Shown: positions 38,246-48,067, numbered from the stretch's first letter. The stretch is DNA of 64,000 nucleotides from Streptomyces aureus (GCF_001418135.1 NZ_LIPQ01000101.1:1-64000); one strand, 5' to 3'. Program-made: numbers and translations. Notes: generated from the sequence alone by a model not told the origin.

Positions 38246-39090
38246 GCTGCTCCTGCAAGCCGTTCGACGAGACGCGCAGACTCTTCGACGTTGAGGGCCT
38301 GCGAGCGCAGCTTGCCATATCGCAGACCGAAGGCGCTGACCTTTGCTGGGTCACTGATCACGATGCCGACCTCCTGGGCCTCGATGTAGCCGAAGTGGCG
38401 GTGTTCGAGGGTCTCCAGGAGGACGAACGCTCCGTTGAGACCCGGGTGGTACCCAGGAGCCTCCGGCATCACTTGCAGCTCGACGTTGCGCATCGCACCA
38501 ATCTTGAGCAAGTGCTCCAGCTGAGACCGCATCAGCGCTTCGTCACCCATCGGGTTGACGAGCGTCGCCTGGCCGATGATGAACGACAGCTGCACGATCG
38601 GTGCTCTGGTGAGGAGCCGCTGCCGGTTCAGTCGGGCCTCTGTGTGCAGCTCGATGGTCTCCTCGTCCAGGGGAGGGCAATGCGCGGAGAACAGCGCCTT
38701 CGCATACTCCGGCGTCTGCAACAACCCCGGCACCACCAACGGGTCATAAGCGAACCGACTCACCGCCTCCGTCTCGATCAGCGCGAAGTCCTGGAAGAAT
38801 TTTGGCAGTTTGGCCCGGTCCACCTCCTCCTGGAGCTCCCGGAGCACTCCCCCCGCCTCCAGCATCCGCTCCGCCGCCTCCGTGAACGCCGCCTTCGCCG
38901 GCCGTCGCCCCTGCTCGATCGATGCCACCTGCTCATACGAGTAACCGGTCGCGTCCGCGAGGCCTTGCTGCGTCAGGTTGGCCCTCCGACGGAACAGCTT
39001 CACGAGCTTCCCGTACGCAACCCAGATCGCCGGATACTCCTCCTCCCCCGTCCGCTTCTTCCCCTGTCCTGCCAGCTGCCCCTCGCCCAT
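38242..39090 (-). CDS. XRE-family regulator with DUF5753 domain
   Basis: A 282-residue protein. The N-terminal helix-turn-helix (LTQQGLADATGYSYEQVASI) is followed from about residue 90 by the DUF5753 domain (PGLLQTPEYAKALFSAH, then a long ligand-like helical region). This is the WhiJ/AbaA type of regulator, present in many paralogues in Streptomyces and normally grouped with a DUF397 protein and a small ATPase, as here. I chose ATG 39090, which gives the usual family length; an ATG at 39126 would add 12 atypical residues. It is one candidate binder of the six operators, although its own promoter lacks the motif. Confidence 0.85.
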   Translation of the reverse strand: MGEGQLAGQGKKRTGEEEYPAIWVAYGKLVKLFRRRANLTQQGLADATGYSYEQVASIEQGRRPAKAAFTEAAERMLEAGGVLRELQEEVDRAKLPKFFQDFALIETEAVSRFAYDPLVVPGLLQTPEYAKALFSAHCPPLDEETIELHTEARLNRQRLLTRAPIVQLSFIIGQATLVNPMGDEALMRSQLEHLLKIGAMRNVELQVMPEAPGYHPGLNGAFVLLETLEHRHFGYIEAQEVGIVISDPAKVSAFGLRYGKLRSQALNVEESARLVERLAGAA

Positions 39091-39265
39091 GCACCACCAC
39101 ACCCCGATGCGCCCACGTACCGCCATACAGTTCCCAGTTGAACGCGGTGCGCCCCGCCCCGGTAACGGCCGACGCCCCGTACAAACCCGTACCCGACCCG
39201 TACAGCGTGCTCGGGTACGTCCATCCGACCTGGTCAGCGTATGGGCGTGACAGGACGGTTACACC

Positions 39266-39748
39266 ATGAAGTCAGAAATCGCCGCCCCCGCCACCCACTT
39301 CAGAGTCCAACTCAGCTCCACCCGGCGCGGCGCGCGTCTCGCCCGCCTCCTCGTCGAGCGGCAGCTGGACGACTGGGGACTCGCCCCCACGGACCCCACC
39401 TCCGCCGCGCTCGTCGCCATCACCGCGGAACTCTCCGCCAACGCGATCACCCACGGCCGGAGTCCCGGCAGGGACTTCGCCGTGCGGCTACTCCGCTCCA
39501 CCGATCACCTCCGTGTCGAAGTCAGCGACACCCGCCCCGACAGGCTTCCGGCGATGCCCCCTGCGCGACCACCCGAGCATGCCGTCACCGGTCGCGGCCT
39601 CCTCCTCGTCGACGCCTTCGCCGACCAGTGGGGCTGTGAAGCGCGTGCCCCCTACATCAAGACAGTCTGGGCCGAGGTGTCCCGACGGGTGGGGTGTGAC
39701 TTGGACGAGACGGCTCACCCTCGCCATCAACAGCATGTCATCCTCTAA
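39266..39748 (+). CDS. HATPase_c (anti-sigma-like) ATP-binding protein
   Basis: A 160-residue GHKL-fold protein of the RsbW/SpoIIAB-like kind. The N-box is ELSANAITHG, the G1 box VEVSDTRPD, and the G2-like GRGLLLVDAFADQWG completes the ATP site. It is divergent from the XRE/DUF397 pair, the standard gene trio. Such ATPases act as anti-sigma kinases or as partners of the neighbouring HTH protein; which applies here cannot be told. It ends 49 bp before the 526-residue gene. Confidence 0.85.
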   Translation: MKSEIAAPATHFRVQLSSTRRGARLARLLVERQLDDWGLAPTDPTSAALVAITAELSANAITHGRSPGRDFAVRLLRSTDHLRVEVSDTRPDRLPAMPPARPPEHAVTGRGLLLVDAFADQWGCEARAPYIKTVWAEVSRRVGCDLDETAHPRHQQHVIL

Positions 39749-39761
39749 GCATCCAGCGGCC

Positions 39762-39791
39762 TTGTGTGAACTGAGTCAACACACCTAGAGT
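39762..39791 (+). promoter_or_regulatory. promoter with embedded shared operator, site 4
   Basis: A -35 TTGTGT (39762-39767) and -10 TAGAGT (39786-39791) are 18 bp apart. The operator GTGAAC-TGA-GTCAAC (39766-39780) fills the spacer, so a bound protein would block RNA polymerase. The ATG at 39798 falls where transcription should start, and no Shine-Dalgarno is present, so the mRNA is probably leaderless. Confidence 0.65.
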
Positions 39792-39797
39792 CTACGC

Positions 39798-41378
39798 ATG
39801 GCCACCACGGGGTACTCCACCGAATTCCACTCCCTTCGCCACGCCTGGTTCAAGGACGCGGCCTCACATCTGTCAGATCTCCTGGCCCATCTCTCCCCGG
39901 ATGTGCACCGCTCCCTCCCCTACGACCTCGGCCCCCGCGACCTCGTCGCCGCGACCTTCCTCACCCGCGTCGCACATGCCGACGTGGCACGCCGGGAGAT
40001 CGCCTTCGTCGCGGGGGATCTCGTACGCCTGGCGGGGACTCGCACGACCCAGGAGCCGGAGCGGGTGGGAGAGATCGAGGAGTTGTGGCTCGCACTGCGG
40101 GAGCCGACCCTCCCCATCCTGCGGTCGTGGTGGCTGGAGCCCGTCTCTGAGGGGTTTCTCGCGTACTGGGCTCGGACCAGGGCCGAGGAAGTGGGATGGC
40201 CGCGGGTACATCAGGAGTTGCGCGAGCGGTGGTCCTTGGACAACGACGGCATCTGGCGGCGCGGCCTGATGCCCACCGACGGGCCAGGCGACGACGACTG
40301 GTGCGGGTACTTCGCATTCCTGGAGGCGAACACGCACGACCAGGAGGTGGACCTCGCCCGGATGCTGCTCGCTCGGATGGACGGACTGGCCGAGGAGATC
40401 GACGCATTCGCCGCCGAGTGCGCGGCCGAGCTGGCCGACGCACCCCATCTGCGAACCATCCACGGGGAGCGGACGCTTGCCACCTCACTCACCACGGTGA
40501 TCGAGGGAAACTTGAAGGCGGCTGGCGGAGGCGGTTTCCCCCCGGAACTTCAGGCTGCCGCCGAGTCGATGCGCGACACGGGGCGAGCGTATCTCCGCTG
40601 GCTGGAGGACGAGTTCATCGCGGGCCTCACTCCACTGGAGCTCGCACATCTCGATCTCGGTTCGGCCGAGGACGCGCGATGCGAGGCGTACATGCGCACG
40701 TTCTCGGAGATCTGGTGCACGCCGGGGGTCACGGCTCTGCCGACTCCTGTCTTCACGGAGGAGGACTACGCGCCCCTCAGGCCCGCCGAACGACCCCGCG
40801 CCATCGTTCCGGAGTGGATGGGCAGGGTGGGCGAGGTGCTCTCGAAGGCCGGGCAGCTCGGCTGGACCTGTACGGTCGGTTCGCAGCCGTGGTGGCTGTA
40901 CGTGGCCGAGGCCGGCCTGGAGTCGGCGGCGGTCCTGCGGTTCAAGCACGACGGTCAGGTAAGGATCGGGCATCGCACCCTCGACGACCCCAACGACATG
41001 CTCGTCGGGTTCCCCGCCCATGACCCTGACGCACAGAGCCTCCACATGAGGTTCCGCTACGACGAGGACGACGCACGCCAGATGTGCGAGCTGCTGATCC
41101 TCTCGCGCGCCGGGCGTGCACAGCTCGGCTTCCTGGTGTGCGATGCGACAGAGACCTTCCGCATGCTGCGCATGGTCAGCGTTCCCCTGCCCCCAGCTCT
41201 GCGCCTCGCCATGCGGGACAAGGCACTGCGTCAGCTGGACGCCATGACGGGTGGCGACCTGCGCAAGCTGGCGGAGCTTCTCGCCCCGGAGCCCGGCATC
41301 ACGCCACCCACGGAGGAGCCAGTAGAGGAGGGGCTGTTCGACGACGGGCTCTTCCCCCGCGAGGACACCCTCTTCTGA
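39798..41378 (+). CDS. unknown 526-residue protein inside the DISARM locus
   Basis: I do not recognise a family. It is mostly helical with many W/E/R residues. Notable stretches are VEEIWLAL-like acidic helices (about 90-110), a WWLYVAEAGL segment (about 370) and a C-terminal tail GLFDDGLFPREDTLF that resembles the end of DrmMI. There is no signal peptide, membrane helix, Walker motif or nuclease motif. It lies between the regulatory trio and drmA, is transcribed with drmA and has its own promoter with the shared operator. That makes it a likely working part or control protein of the composite system. It could be a scaffold or adaptor. Confidence in it being a gene is high; the function is unknown. 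Confidence 0.85.
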   Translation: MATTGYSTEFHSLRHAWFKDAASHLSDLLAHLSPDVHRSLPYDLGPRDLVAATFLTRVAHADVARREIAFVAGDLVRLAGTRTTQEPERVGEIEELWLALREPTLPILRSWWLEPVSEGFLAYWARTRAEEVGWPRVHQELRERWSLDNDGIWRRGLMPTDGPGDDDWCGYFAFLEANTHDQEVDLARMLLARMDGLAEEIDAFAAECAAELADAPHLRTIHGERTLATSLTTVIEGNLKAAGGGGFPPELQAAAESMRDTGRAYLRWLEDEFIAGLTPLELAHLDLGSAEDARCEAYMRTFSEIWCTPGVTALPTPVFTEEDYAPLRPAERPRAIVPEWMGRVGEVLSKAGQLGWTCTVGSQPWWLYVAEAGLESAAVLRFKHDGQVRIGHRTLDDPNDMLVGFPAHDPDAQSLHMRFRYDEDDARQMCELLILSRAGRAQLGFLVCDATETFRMLRMVSVPLPPALRLAMRDKALRQLDAMTGGDLRKLAELLAPEPGITPPTEEPVEEGLFDDGLFPREDTLF

Positions 41379-41422
41379 GAAGCCGTCACGTCTCAACTTC
41401 CCCACCACAGGCAGCTGTCATT

Positions 41423-41437
41423 GTGAACACAGTCAAC
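41423..41437. promoter_or_regulatory. shared operator, site 5 (upstream of drmA)
   Basis: GTGAAC-ACA-GTCAAC, 89 bp before the drmA ATG. The preceding TT gives a TTGTGA that could serve as a -35, with a weak CATCCT 17 bp downstream. It has the same right half-site as site 4. Confidence 0.65.
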
Positions 41438-41526
41438 GCATGACATCCTCCCTTCATCCGTCGCATCGCGCCACGCACAGGTAGCCTCGTCCAGTTGGCT
41501 CCCCTCGCACGAAAGGGCCCCGTCAC

Positions 41527-44500
41527 ATGCCGTCCCAGCCCGCCGCCGCCACCCCTGGCGTGCCGCACCCCCTCGACGAGGTACCGCAGACATTCCTCCC
41601 CGGTGATTCGTACGACGTGCGCGACGGCCTGGTGAAGTACATCCGTGACGACCTGCTCGGCCCGTGGGACGGGGTCACCGAGGAACTCCCCCACCGCTCG
41701 GCCGGACCACGCGACCGTTACCTGGTCGGCATGCTCGGGCCCCGCCCGGAGAGCAGCGATACCGCGACCCAGATCGCCCGCAACGCCGCCCATCTCGCCG
41801 ACGTCGAGCCCGGAAGCGACGACGGCAAGGAAGAGGCCGGCCTGGAAGACCGGCTCACTCCGCAGGCTTCCGGGCGGATCTGGGCCTCCTCCATGGGGCT
41901 CTCCTTCGTCGTCCCGGCCTCCGTCGGCGCGCTGACCGTCGCGGCGACCTGGGGACGGTACTCGCAGACCAGCGGACTCACCGACGACGGGCGCCCCGCG
42001 CAGGTCTGGGGACGGGAACCCGTCAAGCACGAGAGCGACGTCCATGTGGCGCGGACCGGTGACCAGAGCCGCGTCCTGGAAGGGGACGAGTCCTCGGGCA
42101 TCCTCCTCGACGTCCAGGTGCGCGAGCGTGCCACGGGCGAAGGCGGCGAGGACCTGCGCGTCGTGGAGGTCGCACTGATCAACCGGCTGCGCGAAGGCGA
42201 CACCGATCGCCGGGACACCCAGTGGCTGTTCCAGGCCGCTCTCACCGTGACGGCGTTCCCCGACGAGCGGGCCGCTGTCTTCCTGCCCATCGACGATCCG
42301 CTCGACCCCACCACGGCCGACGGCTCCGAGGACGCGGAGGAGCGGCGGCTGCGGCTGCTCTACCGGGACAGCCTGCGGCACGCGGTCGGCCGTAACGTCG
42401 CCGTACAGGTACACGTACGCAAGGGTGAGCGGCGGGCACACCGCCTGGAGACCACCTGGCTCCCGGCCTACGACGTCCCGGCCACCTCGGCGCCCACCGC
42501 CGCCGAGCAGCCGCTCCTCGACGGGCTCGAACTCGGCATGGACGAACTGGCCGCCCTGGCCGTGCCCGAGCGCCGTAAGGAGCTGACCGAGGTTCTCGCC
42601 CCGCTCGCCGACGGCTACAGCAGGTGGCTGGAGGAGCAGCGCCAGAAGGCACAGGGCCTTCCCGAGGACCTGCGGATCGCCGCCGAGACCGCGATCGACC
42701 AAGCAGAGGAGGTCTGCCACCGCATCGCCTTCGGCATCGACGCGCTCAGCGCCGACAAGGACGCCCTCGAAGCCTTCCGGTTCGCCAATCGGGCGATGGC
42801 CCTCCAGCGGCGCAACACGGCCATCGCCGGACTTCGGACCGGGCAGGAGGGTGTCACGTACCAGCAGGCGTACGACGAGGTATGGGGCAGGGGCAAGGAA
42901 GCGGCCAGTTGGCGCCCCTTCCAGTTGGCGTTCGTCCTGCTCAACCTGGCCTCGCTGACCCAGCCTGGCCATCCGCACCGCGGCACTGGGCGCGAGGCCC
43001 TTGTCGATCTGCTGTTCTTCCCGACCGGTGGCGGCAAGACCGAGGCCTATCTGGGCCTCGCCGCGTACACCTTCGCGCTGCGCCGCCTTCAGGGCGTGGT
43101 GGGCAGCGGATCGGAGGCGCGGGACGGCAGCGACGGTGTCGGCGTCCTCATGCGCTACACGCTGCGTCTGCTGACGGCCCAGCAGTTCCAGCGGGCGGCC
43201 GCTCTCGTCAGTGCCTGCGAGGTGCTGCGGCGCGAGGAGTTCACTCGGGACGCACGGTGGGGCATCACCCCGTTCCGTATTGGCCTGTGGGTCGGCAACT
43301 CCGTGTCGCCGAACTGGTTCTCCGAGGCACAGGAGCAGATCGCCGGCGCCAAGGAGAGCTCCAGCGACAAGCACGCGCGGGTGATCCAGGTACTCAGCTG
43401 CCCGTGGTGCGGCGAAGGTCTGACCGCCCACTCGAACATGGAGTACGACGCGGACCGGCGCCGCGTGCTGCTCTACTGCCCGCGGGGCGAGGGTGAGAGC
43501 CGTTGCCCCTTCTCCCGGCTCGGCTCGCGTAACGTCGAGGGGTTCAGCGAGGGCATCCCGGTGATCACCGTCGACGAGGAGATCTACCGGCTTGCCCCCG
43601 CGATGGTCATCGCCACCGTGGACAAGCTGGCGCAGCTGCCGTGGAACGGATACGCGGGGCTTCTCTTCGGGCGCGTCACCGACTGGTGCGCGCGGCACGG
43701 ATACCGCCATGCCGACCTGGACGAGCGGACCGACTGCCGCAGCAGGCACACGAAGAAGGGAAAGCTGGAAGCGGTGGCCGCTCGTCCCGTCACCCGGCTG
43801 CGCCCGCCGGACCTGATCATCCAGGACGAGCTGCACCTGATCTCGGGGGCCCTGGGCACGACGGTCGGACTCTTCGAGGCCGCCGTGGACCAGTTGTGCA
43901 GTTGGTCGTTCACGGACAAGACCGGACGCCGCCACGAGGTCGGTCCGAAGATCGTCGCCTCCACTGCGACGACGAAGAGGGCGGCCGACCAGGTACGGGG
44001 AGTGTTCGCCCGCCAGGTCGCGGTCTTCCCGCCCCAGGTCCTGGACGTCGGCGACACCTTCTTCTCCCGGCAGGTCGAGCTGAGCCGTTCCGACCCCGGC
44101 CGTCGCTACCTCGGTGTGTGCGCGCACGGCACGCGCCTGAAGGCGGCCGAGATCCGGGTCGCCGAGATCATGCTGCTCGGCGCGCAGCAGCTCTTCGACG
44201 AGCACGGTGCGGCGGCCGATCCGTACATGACGCTGGTCGGCTACTTCAACGCCACACGCGAACTCGCCGGCATGCGCCGCTACATGGACGACGACATCGC
44301 CACCCGGGTGCGGGTGAACGGCGGTCGCAAGGGACACAGGACGATCTCCGACCGGATCGTCACCAAGTCGGGGATGCTGAACATCCAGGAGCTGACGTCA
44401 CGGATCTCGTCCGCCGACATCGGAGCCACGCTCAAGCGTCTGGAGACCGCCTTCGACCCCGAGCGGGACACTTCGCTGCGCCGCAGGGCCCTCTTCATGG

Positions 44501-45375
44501 AGTATGCGGTGGCACGCAAGGAGAAGCGCGAACCCAGGGTCAAGCTGACGCCTTTGCAGCGGCAGGCCGTCGATGTCGTGCTCGCCACCTCGATGCTCCA
44601 GGTCGGCGTGGACGTCTCGCGTTTCGGCCTGATGCTCGTCGTCGGTCAGCCGAAGAACACCGCCGAGTACATCCAGGCGTCCTCGCGCGTCGGCCGTGAC
44701 GCCCGCCGCCCCGGCCTGGTCGTCACCCTGTACAACTGGTCCCGCCCCCGGGACCTGGCGCACTTCGAGGACTTCGGTCACTACCACGCCACGTTCTACC
44801 GGCAGGTCGAAGCCCTTTCCGTCACGCCTTTCACCCGTCGTGCCCTCGACCGGGGTACCGCGCCGACGTACATCGCGGCACTGCGCCAGGCCACCCACGA
44901 GCACTCGCGCAACACCGACGCCCAAAGCATCGACCTGGACGGGCCGATCGCCGCCGAAGTCGAGGCGCGGCTGCTTGACCGGGCCGACCGGGTGGGCGGA
45001 GCGACCGCCCAGCGCTATCTCGCCGAGCGGATCAGGGCGTTGAAGGACTCCTGGGCCGAGCAGCGTGAGCGCGGCGGTGTGCTCGGCTACCGGAGGGAGA
45101 AGAAGAAGACCAGCCTCGTCACCGGACTGCTCCACCGGGCCGACGGCTCGCGCTGGGACGAGCTCACCGTGCCCATGTCGATGCGCGAGACCGAGAACGA
45201 GCTCAACCTGCTGCTGGCCGGCAGCGGGAACTTCGTGGACCAGGCCACGCACAGTGGACCCGACTGGAGGTTCACACCAGCCGGGGACGAGGACGCAGGC
45301 GACACGGCGGCACCCGTCGACGCCGACGAATACGGGGACGCCGCCTCCGGCGCGGCAGGAAAGGGACGACGATGA
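41527..45375 (+). CDS. drmA: DISARM core helicase DrmA
   Basis: A 1282-residue superfamily 2 helicase-like protein. Walker A is PTGGGKT (about 500-506), the Walker B-like QDELHLISG lies at about 765, a Cys motif CPWCGEGL (about 630) precedes it, and motif VI is SSRVGRDARR (about 1053). DrmA and DrmB form the DISARM core that loads on foreign DNA ends, with DrmA tracking on DNA. The N-terminal ~450 residues are the family-specific arm. It starts a tight drmA-drmB-drmC operon (ATGA overlap into drmB), separate from drmD-drmMI. Confidence 0.93.
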   Translation: MPSQPAAATPGVPHPLDEVPQTFLPGDSYDVRDGLVKYIRDDLLGPWDGVTEELPHRSAGPRDRYLVGMLGPRPESSDTATQIARNAAHLADVEPGSDDGKEEAGLEDRLTPQASGRIWASSMGLSFVVPASVGALTVAATWGRYSQTSGLTDDGRPAQVWGREPVKHESDVHVARTGDQSRVLEGDESSGILLDVQVRERATGEGGEDLRVVEVALINRLREGDTDRRDTQWLFQAALTVTAFPDERAAVFLPIDDPLDPTTADGSEDAEERRLRLLYRDSLRHAVGRNVAVQVHVRKGERRAHRLETTWLPAYDVPATSAPTAAEQPLLDGLELGMDELAALAVPERRKELTEVLAPLADGYSRWLEEQRQKAQGLPEDLRIAAETAIDQAEEVCHRIAFGIDALSADKDALEAFRFANRAMALQRRNTAIAGLRTGQEGVTYQQAYDEVWGRGKEAASWRPFQLAFVLLNLASLTQPGHPHRGTGREALVDLLFFPTGGGKTEAYLGLAAYTFALRRLQGVVGSGSEARDGSDGVGVLMRYTLRLLTAQQFQRAAALVSACEVLRREEFTRDARWGITPFRIGLWVGNSVSPNWFSEAQEQIAGAKESSSDKHARVIQVLSCPWCGEGLTAHSNMEYDADRRRVLLYCPRGEGESRCPFSRLGSRNVEGFSEGIPVITVDEEIYRLAPAMVIATVDKLAQLPWNGYAGLLFGRVTDWCARHGYRHADLDERTDCRSRHTKKGKLEAVAARPVTRLRPPDLIIQDELHLISGALGTTVGLFEAAVDQLCSWSFTDKTGRRHEVGPKIVASTATTKRAADQVRGVFARQVAVFPPQVLDVGDTFFSRQVELSRSDPGRRYLGVCAHGTRLKAAEIRVAEIMLLGAQQLFDEHGAAADPYMTLVGYFNATRELAGMRRYMDDDIATRVRVNGGRKGHRTISDRIVTKSGMLNIQELTSRISSADIGATLKRLETAFDPERDTSLRRRALFMEYAVARKEKREPRVKLTPLQRQAVDVVLATSMLQVGVDVSRFGLMLVVGQPKNTAEYIQASSRVGRDARRPGLVVTLYNWSRPRDLAHFEDFGHYHATFYRQVEALSVTPFTRRALDRGTAPTYIAALRQATHEHSRNTDAQSIDLDGPIAAEVEARLLDRADRVGGATAQRYLAERIRALKDSWAEQRERGGVLGYRREKKKTSLVTGLLHRADGSRWDELTVPMSMRETENELNLLLAGSGNFVDQATHSGPDWRFTPAGDEDAGDTAAPVDADEYGDAASGAAGKGRR

Positions 45376-47270
45376 GCACCAACTACTTCCGCCGCGTCGG
45401 CGCAGCACGCCCCAGCCACCTGATGTACACGGCGGGGGTCGGCTCACTGATCGACCTGCCGAACTTCTCCGTCCTGGTCAAGGGCCTCGAATCCTGGAGC
45501 CACGGCGGCCTGACGGACTACGTGATCGACGAGCCCAGGCTCCGTACTGCCGTCAACCGCTCGCTCCAGCTGTACGGTGCCGCTCGGGTCGAGGAGCTGC
45601 GCTCGGCCCCGTGGATGGAGGGTGCGGACAGCTCACCCAAGGACCGGGCAGCGCAGGGTGTGGGTGTACCGGTGACGCCCTTCCCGCAGTGGCTCCGGTG
45701 CACGGCCTGCAACATCCTGGCGCCCATCGACGCGGAGGCCTTCACCTTCGTCAACAACAATCCGCGCACTCCGCACGAGGCGAAGTTCGTCCACGACTGC
45801 AAGCCCGGCAAGCCGCTCGCGGTCGCGGCCCGCTTCACGCTCGTCTGCACCGACGGACACCTGGACGAGTTCCCGTACGCGCCCTTCGTCCATCACGGCA
45901 ACGCCTGCGTGAAGATGCCCAGGCCTCTGCTCCGCATGAAGGACCACGGCGGCAACCAGGCGGCCAACGTGACCCTGGAGTGCGTCGCCTGCGGTGAGAA
46001 GCGCAATATCCGCGACGCGATGGGAGACCGGGGCCGGCGCAACCTGCCCCAGTGCCGCGGTCGTCACCCGCATCTCGGTTCGTACCAGAGCGACGGGTGC
46101 GACAAGGAGCCGACCCTCATGGTGGCGGGCGCGTCCAACCAGTGGTTCCCCATGACACTCAGCGCGCTTGCCCTCCCGCCGAGCAGGAACGGCAACCTCA
46201 GCGAACTCGTCGAGGAGCGCTGGGTCGAAGTGCAAGGGGTCACCTCACGCGTGGTCTTCGACGCCTTCGCCGCCACCCCCTCGTTCGCGTATCTCAGGGG
46301 GTACGACGCCGAAGCCTTCATCGCCGCCGTCCAGGCCCACAGGGACCGGTTGGAGGGGAACACACCCCAGGCGGAAGCAGCTGCCCCGCCGGATCTGCTC
46401 AGCCCTGAATGGACCGTCCTGTCCTCGTCCCCCATGCCCGATGCCACCGATGACTTCGCCCTCGAAGCGATGCCGGTGCCCGATGCCCTGACCGACCTCT
46501 TCGCGGACGTACGGCAGGTACAGCGGCTGAGGGAGGCTCGTGCGCTGATCGGGTTCACTAGGCTCGACGCCCCGGACCCGGAGGCGCCGGAGATCGCCAC
46601 ACGAGTACGCCTGGACCGCACGTCCCAGAACTGGGTCCCCGCGAGCGAGGTACGGGGCGAGGGGATCTTCCTGCGGGTGCGGGAGGACCTGATGGCCGAG
46701 TGGGAGGAGCGCATGAGCAAGTCGCCCGCGATGCAGGCGCACCGCGAGGCGTTCGCCCGCTTCCGCACCAACCGCAAGTCGGACCGGTTGCAGGGCTCGT
46801 TTGACCCCATGCGGGGCTGGCCCGGGGAGCGGTACATCGCCCTGCACTCGCTCTCGCATCTCCTGATCCGGACCATCGCCCTGGAATGCGGCTACAGCTC
46901 GGCCAGCCTGGCCGAGCGCATCTACGCCGGGGACGAGGAACACCCGACGACCGGAATCCTCATCTACACGGCCGTACCGGACTCCGAAGGCACCCTGGGA
47001 GGTCTCGTCTCCCTCGCCGAGGAACCGCACTTCGAGCGGATCATGCGCCGGGCTCTGAGGGACGCGTCCCGCTGTTCCTCCGATCCGCTGTGCGCCGAGA
47101 GGCTGCCGCGCGATCCGGCCGACTATCTCCACGGAGCCGCCTGCCACGTCTGCCTGTTCGTCTCCGAGACGACCTGTGAACGCGGCAATCGCTTCCTCGA
47201 CCGCCGCTTCATCGTCCCGCTGGGCGACGAGACGGACCAGGTCCTGACGCCGGTGGGTCTGAGGCCGTGA
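45372..47270 (+). CDS. drmB: DISARM core protein DrmB (DUF1998)
   Basis: A 632-residue DUF1998 protein. It has CxxC pairs in the N-terminal half (RCTACNI, LECVACGEK), the DUF1998 helix LHSLSHLLIRTIALECGYSS (about 490-510), and C-terminal cysteines in ACHVCLFVSETTCERGNR (about 590-608). DrmB partners DrmA; the cysteines probably bind zinc. Its ATG overlaps the drmA stop and its stop overlaps the drmC GTG, so translation is coupled through the operon. Confidence 0.92.
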   Translation: MSTNYFRRVGAARPSHLMYTAGVGSLIDLPNFSVLVKGLESWSHGGLTDYVIDEPRLRTAVNRSLQLYGAARVEELRSAPWMEGADSSPKDRAAQGVGVPVTPFPQWLRCTACNILAPIDAEAFTFVNNNPRTPHEAKFVHDCKPGKPLAVAARFTLVCTDGHLDEFPYAPFVHHGNACVKMPRPLLRMKDHGGNQAANVTLECVACGEKRNIRDAMGDRGRRNLPQCRGRHPHLGSYQSDGCDKEPTLMVAGASNQWFPMTLSALALPPSRNGNLSELVEERWVEVQGVTSRVVFDAFAATPSFAYLRGYDAEAFIAAVQAHRDRLEGNTPQAEAAAPPDLLSPEWTVLSSSPMPDATDDFALEAMPVPDALTDLFADVRQVQRLREARALIGFTRLDAPDPEAPEIATRVRLDRTSQNWVPASEVRGEGIFLRVREDLMAEWEERMSKSPAMQAHREAFARFRTNRKSDRLQGSFDPMRGWPGERYIALHSLSHLLIRTIALECGYSSASLAERIYAGDEEHPTTGILIYTAVPDSEGTLGGLVSLAEEPHFERIMRRALRDASRCSSDPLCAERLPRDPADYLHGAACHVCLFVSETTCERGNRFLDRRFIVPLGDETDQVLTPVGLRP

Positions 47271-48031
47271 GTCGCGAGGAGTTCGAGGCCGCGGCGCACG
47301 CGGTCGCGGCGGTCCTCGGATCCTCGCGCACCAAGGACCTGGCGGGAGTACTGGCCCGCGGGCGCGGAATGGAGCATGCGCTCCTCGCGGTCCAGGATCC
47401 GCGTGCGAGCGAGGCGATACGGGAGGTGTACGCGTCGGTACGGCGGGAGCGCATCCCCTATCCGGAGGCCGCGGCCTATCTGCGGGGCTTCGTCGCCGGG
47501 CTGGCGGGGCAGCCTGACGAGGCTCACGTCAGTACGGTCTGGAGCGGGCCCGCCACACCGGGCGTGCCGGTTCGGCCGACCGCACGGGTCCTCGCCGAGG
47601 TCGTCGGCCGGGCCGAGCGGGAACTGCTGGCCATGACGTACTCGGCCCGTCCCTATGAACCGCTCGCCGTCGCGCTGCGGGCGGCCATCGCGCGGGGCGT
47701 CGACGTCCATGTCGTGGTCGAGACCAAGGCGGGAGCCGCGGGCCTGCTCGGCGGGCCGGAGCCGGCCGAGGCGTTCGCGGCCGTGCCCGGCGTACGGTTG
47801 TGGCACTGGGACCCCAAGCGGCGCGACCACCGCCAGGCTCGGCAGCACGCCAAGCTGGCGGTGGCCGACCGGCGCGTGCTGCTCCTGGGCAGTGCGAACC
47901 TGACGGAGTCAGGTGTCCGCAGGAACCTGGAAGCGGGGGTGTTGGTCACGGGTGGCACCGCCCCTCAGAGGGCTGCCGAGCACATACGGGAACTTCAGCG
48001 GCGGGGAGTGCTGAGACCGCTGTATCCGTAG
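47267..48031 (+). CDS. drmC: DISARM phospholipase-D-type nuclease DrmC
   Basis: A 254-residue protein with one HKD motif, HAKLAVADRRVLLLGSANLT (H and K at about 194 and 196), as in phospholipase-D-superfamily nucleases. A single motif implies dimeric action. In DISARM, drmC is the third conserved core gene but was found less important for protection than drmA and drmB. The start is GTG 47267, overlapping the drmB stop (GTGA). It converges on the DUF262 gene with a 36-bp gap containing a small CCCCGAGGGG hairpin. Confidence 0.9.
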   Translation: MSREEFEAAAHAVAAVLGSSRTKDLAGVLARGRGMEHALLAVQDPRASEAIREVYASVRRERIPYPEAAAYLRGFVAGLAGQPDEAHVSTVWSGPATPGVPVRPTARVLAEVVGRAERELLAMTYSARPYEPLAVALRAAIARGVDVHVVVETKAGAAGLLGGPEPAEAFAAVPGVRLWHWDPKRRDHRQARQHAKLAVADRRVLLLGSANLTESGVRRNLEAGVLVTGGTAPQRAAEHIRELQRRGVLRPLYP

Positions 48032-48067
48032 GCGCGCGAAACCCCGAGGGGACGGTGTCTGCCTGCG

